From: Verrucomicrobia bacterium UBA3841
GTDB taxonomy: Bacteria > Verrucomicrobiota > Kiritimatiellia > RFP12 > UBA1067
Assembly (NCBI GenBank): GCA_002392765.1
Contig: DGHT01000045.1
Coordinates: 1 to 64,000, forward strand
Length of the DNA stretch: 64,000 bases
Direction of reading: 5' to 3'
Shown: piece by piece, positions 57,022-64,000 of the stretch
Layout: each line of letters opens with the position of its first letter
How positions within the stretch are numbered: the stretch's first letter is position 1
The notes under the pieces: generated by a model
The model's input: only the letters and a program-made list of their open reading frames with translations
Told to the model about the DNA's origin: nothing
Database searches by the model: none
Made by a program: the position numbers and the translations under genes

Positions 57022-59138
57022 TCGTCCATTCCTTTCTTTTTGAGGCGTTCGCGCCTGTTTTTGGCCTCCTTGACCGCAGGCAGGACGTCGCTTTTGACCA
57101 CAAGGCGCAGAATCCTGTCGGCCTGCGCCAGATCGCCGCGCGCCTCGAGCATGTCGGCGGAGATGAACGCCGCGCGCGCGAAAGTCGCCTTCGACTCCTC
57201 GGAATACGCGACTCCTCTGGCGCGCCCGTCGCGGTACGCCAGAACGACATCGCAATAATAATGGTCGAGGGCTTCGTCGGCGTTGCCGAGCTTGTCGAGC
57301 GTGCGGGCGGTCTTGAACGCGAGAAGGAGTTTCATGTCGGCATCCAGTTCCTCGCCCATCTGGAGTTCGCGGTACGCGTCAAGCGCCTCGACGTAGCGCA
57401 CGGGGTTGTCGGCGCCCAGCACGAAAAACGAATCGGCCCTGAGCATTTTGGCGCGGCGTCTGTCGCCGGCGGAGGCCCTGGAATCGGACATGACGCTCTC
57501 GAACACGACCGCCGCCTCGTCCAGTCTCGACAGCTCCACGAGCGCCTCGCCCTGGACAAGCATGCCCGCCGGCTTCTCCGGAGAGTCGGGTCCCGCCTTG
57601 GAAAGCGTCGTGACTAGATCTATCGCCCGCTGGAATTCGTTTCCGGCGAACGCGGCGCGCGCGGCCCAAACGAGCGACGACGGGGCGTGCGGCGAATCGG
57701 GCGCCAGTTTCACGGCGTATTCCTCGAAAAGATCGCACGCGTCGCGCCACTGGCGGGCGTTGTAGAAAAACTTCGCGAGCCAAAGCGTCGCCTCGGCGCG
57801 TATGGCGGGATTCTTCGCCACGGCCGCGATGTTTTTCGCCCGGCGCGACGCTTCGGCGTCCTGGCCCTGGCCGTAAAGGCAGAGCATTATCATGTAATCC
57901 ATGCTTTCGCGCCTGGACGGGTCTCGCTTGCCGACCTCGTCGAACGCGGAGGCCGCCTCGCGGAACTTGAAATTCTCGAACAGTTCGCGTCCGTCGCGCT
58001 CCATCTCCTTCACCTCGACGACGTTCTTCAGTTTCGCGCCGGCGGGAGTGTCGGGGTATTTTTCGAGGACGAGCTTGTACTTGGCGAGCGCCTCGGCTCC
58101 GCGCGACGTCTCCGCAAGCACGTCGCCCTGCTCCATTAAGGCCGAAGCGCGCAGGACGTCGTTTGTCGCGCACTCGCCGGCCTTGCCGAACGACTCGATC
58201 GCCTCGTCGTATCTGCCCGCCTTTCTCAAAGCCCACGCGAGACCCTCGTGGACGGAATGGAGTTTCGCCGCGGACGGCCAGGCTTCCATCGCCTCCTTGT
58301 AGGAGGACGCCGCCTTTTCCCAATCCTCCTTCTCGAGGTACGCGTCGCAAAGGCAGAGGAACGTCTCCATCGCGCCTTCCGTGTCCGGGGAGTCGTACAC
58401 CGCCGACCTGACGAGATTCGCGCCTTCCTCGAAGCTTTCGTCCTTCTCCGTCAGGATCCTTCCGAGCGCCAGGGCGAGCGAGCGCTTGAGGGCCGGCGTA
58501 CCGGCCCTGCCGTAGGCGATCCTGTACGATTCCGCATCGCCCAGCCCGGCCGCGGCGATCGCCGCGGCCTCCTCGCCGGAATCCTCCGTTTCGAGGACTC
58601 CGCGCCAGATTTCCTTCGCCTCCCGCGCCATTCCGGATCGCGAAAAAACGGCCGCGGCGACAAGTCTGGCGTCCACGTCCGCCTTTTTCAAGTCGATGCC
58701 GCAGTCCGCCACGATCCTGGCCGCCTTAGGCAAGTCTCCGGCGTCGAGCGCGATCACCGCCTCGAGAAGCGGCGCCCTCTTCGCATACGGTCCGGAGCCG
58801 TTCCCGGAAAGCGGCTTGAGCGTCTCCAGGGCCGCCGCGCCGTCGCCCTTCATCGCCTGCGCGAGAGCCCTGTAGTAGACGGCGCCGTCCCCTTGCGCTG
58901 CCGCGCCGCCGGCGGTTTTTTCGAGAATGTCGTCCCAGCGCCGCTCTTTCGCGTACGACTCGAGAACGGCGATCGGCGCATCGGGGTCGGCGCTCTTCGC
59001 CGCCTCCATGCGCACCACGTCCCAAAGGCCGTCCCTGAGGGCGTTTCTGGCCATATCGAGAGGTCTGTCGGCGAACGCGGCGGAAACGGCTCCGGCGGCG
59101 CAGAAAAGAAATGCGGAACGGACGCGCTTGAAAATCAT
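57018..59138 (-). CDS. Exported tetratricopeptide-repeat protein
   Basis: 706 residues from ATG 59138 with a signal peptide (MIFKRVRSAFLFCAAGAVSA). The whole mature chain is helical repeats of about 34 residues (for example EKEDWEKAASSYKEAMEAWP and KAGRYDEAIESFGKAGECAT). TPR proteins of this type, next to TolQ/TolR genes, probably act as periplasmic scaffolds (YbgF/CpoB-like role, inferred). Longer frames upstream overlap Era and are not credible. Confidence 0.88.
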   Translation of the reverse strand: MIFKRVRSAFLFCAAGAVSAAFADRPLDMARNALRDGLWDVVRMEAAKSADPDAPIAVLESYAKERRWDDILEKTAGGAAAQGDGAVYYRALAQAMKGDGAAALETLKPLSGNGSGPYAKRAPLLEAVIALDAGDLPKAARIVADCGIDLKKADVDARLVAAAVFSRSGMAREAKEIWRGVLETEDSGEEAAAIAAAGLGDAESYRIAYGRAGTPALKRSLALALGRILTEKDESFEEGANLVRSAVYDSPDTEGAMETFLCLCDAYLEKEDWEKAASSYKEAMEAWPSAAKLHSVHEGLAWALRKAGRYDEAIESFGKAGECATNDVLRASALMEQGDVLAETSRGAEALAKYKLVLEKYPDTPAGAKLKNVVEVKEMERDGRELFENFKFREAASAFDEVGKRDPSRRESMDYMIMLCLYGQGQDAEASRRAKNIAAVAKNPAIRAEATLWLAKFFYNARQWRDACDLFEEYAVKLAPDSPHAPSSLVWAARAAFAGNEFQRAIDLVTTLSKAGPDSPEKPAGMLVQGEALVELSRLDEAAVVFESVMSDSRASAGDRRRAKMLRADSFFVLGADNPVRYVEALDAYRELQMGEELDADMKLLLAFKTARTLDKLGNADEALDHYYCDVVLAYRDGRARGVAYSEESKATFARAAFISADMLEARGDLAQADRILRLVVKSDVLPAVKEAKNRRERLKKKGMDE

Positions 59139-60052
59139 ATCTCGCCTCCCAGATACCCCATCTCGGAGAGCAGCCTCTCGTTTCCCATCCAGCCGGGTTC
59201 GACGCGCACCCAGAGTTCGAGCGACGCCTTTACGCCGAACATCGAGGAAATCTCCTTCTGCGCCCTGATCCTGGCGTTCTTGATCAGCCCGGCGTCGCGG
59301 CCTATGACGATCGGCTTCTGAGACGGACGGTTCACTATGACGTCGGCCTTGACGCCCCAGCGTCCGCTTTCCTCCGATATCGATTTCACGATTACGCCGA
59401 GTTCGTGCGGAAGCTCCTGGTGGAGGCGCGCGAGGAATTTCTCCCTTATGACGTCTGCAATCGCCAGTTTTCTCGGATAGTCGGTGGCGATATCCTCGGG
59501 GAAAAGAGGCTCGCCCTCCTCCGCCATCGAAAAAAGGGCGTCCTGCACGCCGTTCGCGCCACCTTCGGCGGAGGCTATGCATTTGACCCACGCGGGCTGC
59601 GGGAAACCCGCCCCGGAAGAGCGGTGCGCGGCGGCGATTCCGTCCCACGCCTCCCTGTACCCGGACTCGCAGAACGGAGACTTGTCCGCCTTGTTGAGGA
59701 CGAAAAGGGTTTTCGCCGGACGCTCCTTCGCGACGCGCTCCATCCATCCCGCATCCTCGATTTTCGGGGGGACGGCGGCGTCGAACACGACGCACAGGAT
59801 GTCCGTTCCGCTCGCGCTCCGCCGCGCCATCCTGTTCAGAAGCTTTCCGAGTCTGCCCTCGGCCTTGTGGAGGCCGGGCGTGTCGAGAAGGACAAGCTGT
59901 CCGCGCGGTTCGCACACGATCCCGCGGACGGTGTTCCTCGTCGTCTGCTGCACGGGCGAGACGATCGACACCTTTTCGCCGACGAGCCGGTTTACGAGCG
60001 TCGATTTACCGGCGTTCGTGCGTCCGACTATGCCGACGACTGCGACCTTCAT
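59135..60052 (-). CDS. era: GTPase Era
   Basis: 305 residues. G1 VGRTNAGKST (canonical GRPNVGKS), G2 TTRNTVRG, G3 LLDTPGLHK and G4 LNKAD, then a C-terminal KH domain (LAIADVIREKFLARLHQELP and ELWVRVEPGW). Era binds 16S rRNA during small-subunit assembly at the membrane. The G1 change (Thr-Asn-Ala) is unusual but keeps the GKS core. AAGGAAG precedes ATG 60052. Confidence 0.93.
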   Translation of the reverse strand: MKVAVVGIVGRTNAGKSTLVNRLVGEKVSIVSPVQQTTRNTVRGIVCEPRGQLVLLDTPGLHKAEGRLGKLLNRMARRSASGTDILCVVFDAAVPPKIEDAGWMERVAKERPAKTLFVLNKADKSPFCESGYREAWDGIAAAHRSSGAGFPQPAWVKCIASAEGGANGVQDALFSMAEEGEPLFPEDIATDYPRKLAIADVIREKFLARLHQELPHELGVIVKSISEESGRWGVKADVIVNRPSQKPIVIGRDAGLIKNARIRAQKEISSMFGVKASLELWVRVEPGWMGNERLLSEMGYLGGEI

Positions 60053-60095
60053 GCCAAGAACATCTTCCTTTCCGGTTTTCCGGCCCCGGCGCGCT

Positions 60096-61775
60096 TTACG
60101 GCACGGGGAAACCGGCCACGAGTTCCTTCGCCTCGCGTTTCACGCGCTCCTGCACGGAAACGTCGGCGATGTTGTCCAGGACGTCGGCGATCCAAGTTCC
60201 GATCTTGATCATCTCGGCCTCTTTCATGCCGCGAGTCGTGACGGACGCGGTGCCCACGCGTATGCCGCTCGTCTTGAAAGGCGATTCGGTGTCGTACGGG
60301 ATCGTGTTCTTGTTGACGACGATGCCCGCCGCGTCGAGGGCCGCCGCGGCCTCCTTGCCCGTGATGCCTTTCGTGGACTTCACATCGACGAGGAAAAGAT
60401 GGTTGTCGGTGCCGCCGGAGACGATCCTGTAGCCGCGGTCCTGAACGGTCTTGCAGAGGACCTGGCAGTTCTTGACGACCTGCTGCGCGTAGCCCTTCTT
60501 CTCCTCGCTCATCCACTCCTTGAACACGACCGCCTTCGCGGCGATTATGTTCTCGAGCGGGCCGCCCTGCATTCCCGGGAACACGGCGCTGTCGAGCGCT
60601 TTCGCCCACTTCTCCTTGCAGAGCACCATGCCGCCGCGCGGACCGCCGAGCGTCTTGTGAGTCGTCGTGGTGACGAAATCCGCGTACGGAACGGGGCTTT
60701 CGTGCGCCCCGCCGGCGACGAGTCCTGCGATGTGCGCCATGTCGACCATCATGATGCAGCCGGCCTTGTCGCAGATTTCGCGCACGCGCTTGAAATCGAT
60801 CTTGCGCGGATAGGCGCTTGCGCCCGTCAAAAGGATCTTGGGCTTGATTTCGAGCGCAAGGCGTTCGATCTCGTCGTAATCGAGCATTTCAGTCTCGCGG
60901 TTCACCGTGTAGGGGACGATGTTGTAGATCTTGCCTGAGAAATTCACGGGGGAGCCGTGGCTCAAATGTCCGCCCTGGTCGAGCGACATGGAAAGGATCG
61001 TGTCGCCCGGCTTGATGGTCGCGAAATACACGGCCATGTTCGCGGCGCTTCCGCAGTGCGGCTGGACGTTCGCGTGTTCCGCGCCGAACAGTTCGCACGC
61101 GCGCTTGCGAGCAAGCTCCTCGGCGGCGTCCACCGGGACGCACCCCGAATACCAGCGCTTGCCCGGATAGCCCTCGGCGTACTTGTTCATCAGAACGGAG
61201 CCGGCCGCTTCGCGGCACGCGCGGGACGAAGTGTTTTCGGACGCGATGAGATTGATCTCGGTATCCTCCTGCGCCGTCTGCGCGGCGATCGCGGCGAACA
61301 CCTCCGGGTCGGCGGCGAGAAGACCGGACGCGTCGGAGAGGCGTCCGGCGCGCTCGAGTTTCGCGCGGCGACGGGCGTGACGCTCCGATTCGTCTACGGG
61401 CGTTGCGGCGAAAGCGCGTATCATTTCAAGCGCATACTCGCCGGAAACCGAATCGCCGGCTATGCAGATCACGTTCGCTCCGTTGTGCTGGCGCGACAGC
61501 ACCGCCGCGTCGACGGTGTGGCACAACGCGGCCCTTACGTTCTGGAAACGGTTCGCGGCCATCGACATGCCGATGCCGCTGCGGCAGATCAAAACGCCGA
61601 AATCCGCCGCGCCCGATGCGACGTCGAGAGCCACCTTGACGGCGTAGTCGGGATAGTCGCATGGATCCCTGTCGAAGGGTCCCTTGTCGTCGATTGCAAA
61701 CTCTCCGGAAAGGGCGGAAACCGCAAGAGCCTTGAGCTCCACGCCGCCGTGATCCGATCCTATCGATATTTTCAT
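60096..61775 (-). CDS. RpiB-GlyA fusion
   Basis: 559 residues. 1-140: ribose-5-phosphate isomerase B (ISIGSDHGGVELK, ICRSGIGMSMAANR and VISA-like GANVICIAGDSV). About 160-559: serine hydroxymethyltransferase (INLIASENTSSRACREAAGS, NKYAEGYPGKRWYSGC, DMAHIAGLVAGG, PLP Lys in TTTTHKTLGGPRGG). The first part interconverts pentose phosphates, the second makes glycine and methylene-folate from serine. Such fusions are known in some PVC-group bacteria. ATGA overlap with the ParA gene. Confidence 0.93.
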   Translation of the reverse strand: MKISIGSDHGGVELKALAVSALSGEFAIDDKGPFDRDPCDYPDYAVKVALDVASGAADFGVLICRSGIGMSMAANRFQNVRAALCHTVDAAVLSRQHNGANVICIAGDSVSGEYALEMIRAFAATPVDESERHARRRAKLERAGRLSDASGLLAADPEVFAAIAAQTAQEDTEINLIASENTSSRACREAAGSVLMNKYAEGYPGKRWYSGCVPVDAAEELARKRACELFGAEHANVQPHCGSAANMAVYFATIKPGDTILSMSLDQGGHLSHGSPVNFSGKIYNIVPYTVNRETEMLDYDEIERLALEIKPKILLTGASAYPRKIDFKRVREICDKAGCIMMVDMAHIAGLVAGGAHESPVPYADFVTTTTHKTLGGPRGGMVLCKEKWAKALDSAVFPGMQGGPLENIIAAKAVVFKEWMSEEKKGYAQQVVKNCQVLCKTVQDRGYRIVSGGTDNHLFLVDVKSTKGITGKEAAAALDAAGIVVNKNTIPYDTESPFKTSGIRVGTASVTTRGMKEAEMIKIGTWIADVLDNIADVSVQERVKREAKELVAGFPVP

Positions 61776-62683
61776 GTGTTCTCCTTGTCGTTTTCGGTTT
61801 CAGACTGGTTTCGGGGTTCTTCCGGGACGGACTGCCCCGCCGGTTGCGGTTCCTGTCCGGCCGTCCCGGGCGCGGAGGCCGGCGCGGAGGCAGGCGCGTC
61901 GAACCGCGTTGGATTCTTTGCCATAAATTCCCATGCGAACGCCTTGTAGCTTTCCGCCCCTTTCGAGGACGAATCGAGGAACACCACGGGGGTGCCCATC
62001 GACGGCGCTTCGGAAACGCGGACGTTTCTGGGAATGATCGTCTCGTACACCTTGTCGCCGAAGTGGTTGCGGACTTCCTCCATGACATCCTGCGTGAGCC
62101 TCGCCTGCCTGTTCACCATGGTGAAAATTATGCCGTTGAGCTCAAGCGACGGGTTGACGCTTTCCTGGATGCGCTTTATCGAACCTGTAATGAGCGCGAG
62201 TCCGTCCATGGCCAGGAATTCCGCCTGGATCGGAATGAGAATGCCGTCCGATGCGGCCAGGGAACTCGTCATCACGATTCCGAGCGACGGCGGACAGTCG
62301 AGGATTATGTAGTCGAACGCGCCCGACTCCTTTACGGGCGCAAGAGCGTCGCGCACCATGGAAAGCCGGTCTTCGCGGGCTCCGAACTCAAGCTCCGCCC
62401 CGGCCAGATCGACCTCGGAAGGTATGACGTTCAGATTGTTCCACTTCGTGGGCTCTATGACATCCTCGACCGGTTTTTCGCCGGTGAGGACCCTGTACAG
62501 CGACGTCCCCTGGCGCTTCTCCAGGCCGAGACCGAGCGTCGCGTGCGCCTGCGGATCGAGATCGACCACGAGGACGGCCCGCTTTCTTGCCGACAGCGCG
62601 GCGGCGAGGTTGACCACAGTGGTGGTTTTCCCTACGCCCCCCTTCTGGTTCGCTATGGCTATGGTTTTAGTCTTTCTTTGCAT
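61772..62683 (-). CDS. parA: ParA/Soj-family ATPase
   Basis: 303 residues. Deviant Walker A ANQKGGVGKTTTV, Walker A' VVDLDPQAHATLGLG, Walker B YIILDCPPSLG, and EAPSMGTPVVFLD near the end. A Pro/Ala/Glu-rich tail (about 265-303) is unusual. It positions chromosome origins together with ParB, which is not next to it here, unlike the common parAB order. Confidence 0.92.
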   Translation of the reverse strand: MQRKTKTIAIANQKGGVGKTTTVVNLAAALSARKRAVLVVDLDPQAHATLGLGLEKRQGTSLYRVLTGEKPVEDVIEPTKWNNLNVIPSEVDLAGAELEFGAREDRLSMVRDALAPVKESGAFDYIILDCPPSLGIVMTSSLAASDGILIPIQAEFLAMDGLALITGSIKRIQESVNPSLELNGIIFTMVNRQARLTQDVMEEVRNHFGDKVYETIIPRNVRVSEAPSMGTPVVFLDSSSKGAESYKAFAWEFMAKNPTRFDAPASAPASAPGTAGQEPQPAGQSVPEEPRNQSETENDKENT

Positions 62684-62692
62684 ATTCGCTCC

Positions 62693-63235
62693 TCAGGATT
62701 GTTCGCCGAACAGCTTCCCGCGTTCGTTCAGCTCCATGATGTTGCGCCCGGCGCTGCGCATGACTTCCCTGCGCCAGAGTTCCACGAGCGCGACGTCCCA
62801 CGGATCGTCCACGCCCTGGAGGACGGCGGCGAACTTGTCGTTCTTGACTATCGCCTCGCGCTTGATCTTCGCCGCGACCGCTTCGATCGGTTCCGTAAGG
62901 ACCGTCTCGGAGAAATTGTCGCTCTTCAAATGGTATCCGTACTCGAGTATGCGCAGGTTCTTCTCCGTCTGTCTCAGAAATTCGAGATATTCCTGCGCCG
63001 CCTCGCCGAGTCCGTCCGTCGTTATCCCAGAGAAATCGGGGGTTATGACGAGAGGCTTGTGCGCTTCCAGACGGCCCTCGCGGATGCGGATCTTCCCGGG
63101 TCTGTCCTCTATCTCGGAAATAAGATGGTAGTTGACGAGCGTGGAGCCGAACGTCTCCAGTCCGTGCGAAGGCGAAAGGAATATCTTCACGTTCCTCGCC
63201 GCGTACCACCTGTCGAAACCCGCGTCCGCGCTCAC
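62693..63235 (-). CDS. Conserved-looking hypothetical cytosolic protein
   Basis: 180 residues from GTG 63235, whose GTGA overlaps the HAD stop. Sequence begins SADAGFDRWYAARNVKIFLS and includes FGSTLVNYHLISEIEDRPGK, RILEYGYHLKSDNFSETVLT and LWRREVMRSAGRNIMELNE. Mixed alpha/beta, no signal or spans. I do not recognise the family. Position between HAD and ParA genes in a tight operon implies a housekeeping role. Confidence 0.7.
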   Translation of the reverse strand: MSADAGFDRWYAARNVKIFLSPSHGLETFGSTLVNYHLISEIEDRPGKIRIREGRLEAHKPLVITPDFSGITTDGLGEAAQEYLEFLRQTEKNLRILEYGYHLKSDNFSETVLTEPIEAVAAKIKREAIVKNDKFAAVLQGVDDPWDVALVELWRREVMRSAGRNIMELNERGKLFGEQS

Positions 63236-63894
63236 GGCAGTTCCTCCATTTCCGAAAGATCTCCCACTATCCACCTGGCGCCAGGGAAATCCGAGGCCGG
63301 ATTCCCGCGGCGGTTGACGGCGATCGCCGGCATTCCCGCCGCGACAGCGGACGCCACCCCGACGGGCGAATCTTCGACGACGACGCACCGCGACGGTTCG
63401 ACGCCGAGAAGTTCGGCGGCTTTCAGGTATCCGTCGGGTTCCGGTTTGCCGCGCGCGTAGTCGCCCGCGCCGAGAACGAGCGCCACCATGCCGGCAAGCC
63501 CGCAGTCCGCCGCCGCCGCGAGCACGTCGCCGCGCGGCGAGCCGGAAACGATCGCGCAGGGCGCGGCTGCGGCCGCCTTCTTGAAGAACGCGACCGCGGA
63601 CTTTATGATTTTGGGCGCGGCCGAATATTTTTTGTAGAACGAACGAAGCTCCGCGGCGTCCTGTTCGAGCGGCGACTCGCCGATCGCCGGAAAGCGCCTG
63701 TGCAGGTCGCGGTCGATATCGATCCAGTTGCGTCCGATGATGGATGGCAGTATGTCCTCGAAGCGCGCGCTCTGCGAGCGCGACGCAAGCCAGTCGACCA
63801 TCGCGCGGGCCCAATACTCCTCGGTATCGACCAGCGTGCCGTCAAGATCGAAAAGGAACGCTCCCGCCTTCAACTCGCCTTCGCTCCGCAGCAT
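63232..63894 (-). CDS. HAD-superfamily sugar-phosphate phosphatase
   Basis: 220 residues from ATG 63894; an alternative TTG at 63873, forming TTGA with the secA stop, would begin MKAGAFLFDLDGTL and fits the run of coupled starts. Motifs: FLFDLDGTLVDTEEYW, AIVSGSPRGDVLA, Lys in YARGKPEPDGYL and CVVVEDSPVGVASAVAAGM. This is the beta-phosphoglucomutase/GS1-like subgroup with a cap domain at 20-90. Substrate unknown. Confidence 0.88.
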   Translation of the reverse strand: MLRSEGELKAGAFLFDLDGTLVDTEEYWARAMVDWLASRSQSARFEDILPSIIGRNWIDIDRDLHRRFPAIGESPLEQDAAELRSFYKKYSAAPKIIKSAVAFFKKAAAAAPCAIVSGSPRGDVLAAAADCGLAGMVALVLGAGDYARGKPEPDGYLKAAELLGVEPSRCVVVEDSPVGVASAVAAGMPAIAVNRRGNPASDFPGARWIVGDLSEMEELP

Positions 63895-64000
63895 TTCTTG
63901 TATTTCTTCCCGCTGCCGCAGGGACACGGATCGTTGCGCCCCACCTTGGGGGATTCGCGTCTCTCCGGCTCCTCGGGCACGAGTTCGCCGTCGTCGAACT
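63870..64000 (-). CDS. secA: SecA preprotein translocase ATPase, C-terminal end
   Basis: The minus-strand frame entering from the window edge ends with RRESPKVGRNDPCPCGSGKK then YKKCCGAKAS and a stop at 63870. This is the zinc-binding SEC-C tail of SecA that contacts SecB and lipids. SEC-C tails also occur on other proteins, but the acidic linker plus this exact order favours SecA. Only 43 codons are visible. Confidence 0.75.
   Translation of the reverse strand, partial: FDDGELVPEEPERRESPKVGRNDPCPCGSGKKYKKCCGAKAS

Noticed and set aside
59139..59915. N-terminal extension of the TPR protein frame
   Set aside because: It overlaps Era entirely in another frame and has an Arg-rich shadow composition; the signal peptide begins at ATG 59138.

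Overview
The window is GC-rich bacterial chromosome, with an AT-richer island at about 24-38 kb. A Hanks kinase paired with an ECF-like sigma factor, an RpiB-GlyA fusion, many glycoside hydrolases, BspA-like repeats, a TolQ/TolR/TPR envelope cluster and many DUF4143-type ATPases and toxin-antitoxin genes suggest a host-associated anaerobe of the PVC group, perhaps Kiritimatiellota. That is an inference from gene content; no rRNA gene is present.

Layout. 1-928: end of an IS1634-type transposase. 1.5-10 kb: a glycan locus on the minus strand (GntR/LacI-type regulator, GH2-GH5 fusion, discoidin/FN3 protein, GH27 alpha-galactosidase), probably for galactomannan, with one palindromic operator repeated at two promoters. 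10.2-12.7 kb: lysozyme-like secreted protein, TatD-type hydrolase, small esterase. 13.0-16.0 kb: a candidate graspetide (omega-ester RiPP) cluster of ABC exporter, 41-residue precursor and ATP-grasp ligase. 16-24 kb: two intact DUF4143 ATPases among gene debris, two-hairpin GC repeats and 23-bp tandem repeats, then a lipoprotein and an M16 peptidase. 24-26 kb: a leucine-rich-repeat protein and two zinc-motif proteins.

26.0-38.0 kb holds the most unusual system. An RtcR-like CARF-AAA+ activator converges on an operon encoding a 58-residue protein, an McrB-like AAA+ ATPase, a DUF2357/PD-(D/E)XK nuclease-like protein, a single-chain beta-beta' RNA polymerase of 1715 residues, and a 223-residue protein that reads as a minimal sigma-54 lacking the RpoN box. 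Together these look like an autonomous transcription machine (polymerase, sigma, activator) wired to an McrBC-like effector. I infer a conflict or defence island; no function is proven here.

38-44 kb: Fic and RelBE genes between 184-bp direct repeats, an HTH gene with a broken partner, a SHOCT membrane protein, and an AAA ATPase followed by the wreck of a second graspetide operon. 44.4-46.6 kb: kinase and sigma factor. 46.7-64 kb: a compact minus-strand run of 16 genes from secA to a shikimate kinase/EPSP synthase/shikimate dehydrogenase fusion, mostly joined by 4-bp start/stop overlaps (ParA, RpiB-GlyA, Era, TPR, TolQ/TolR, two peptidases, ThrH, amidase, prepilin peptidase, permuted GH3).

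A recurrent regulatory feature is the near-leaderless promoter: a -10 hexamer 7-8 nt before the start codon, seen at five genes or remnants.
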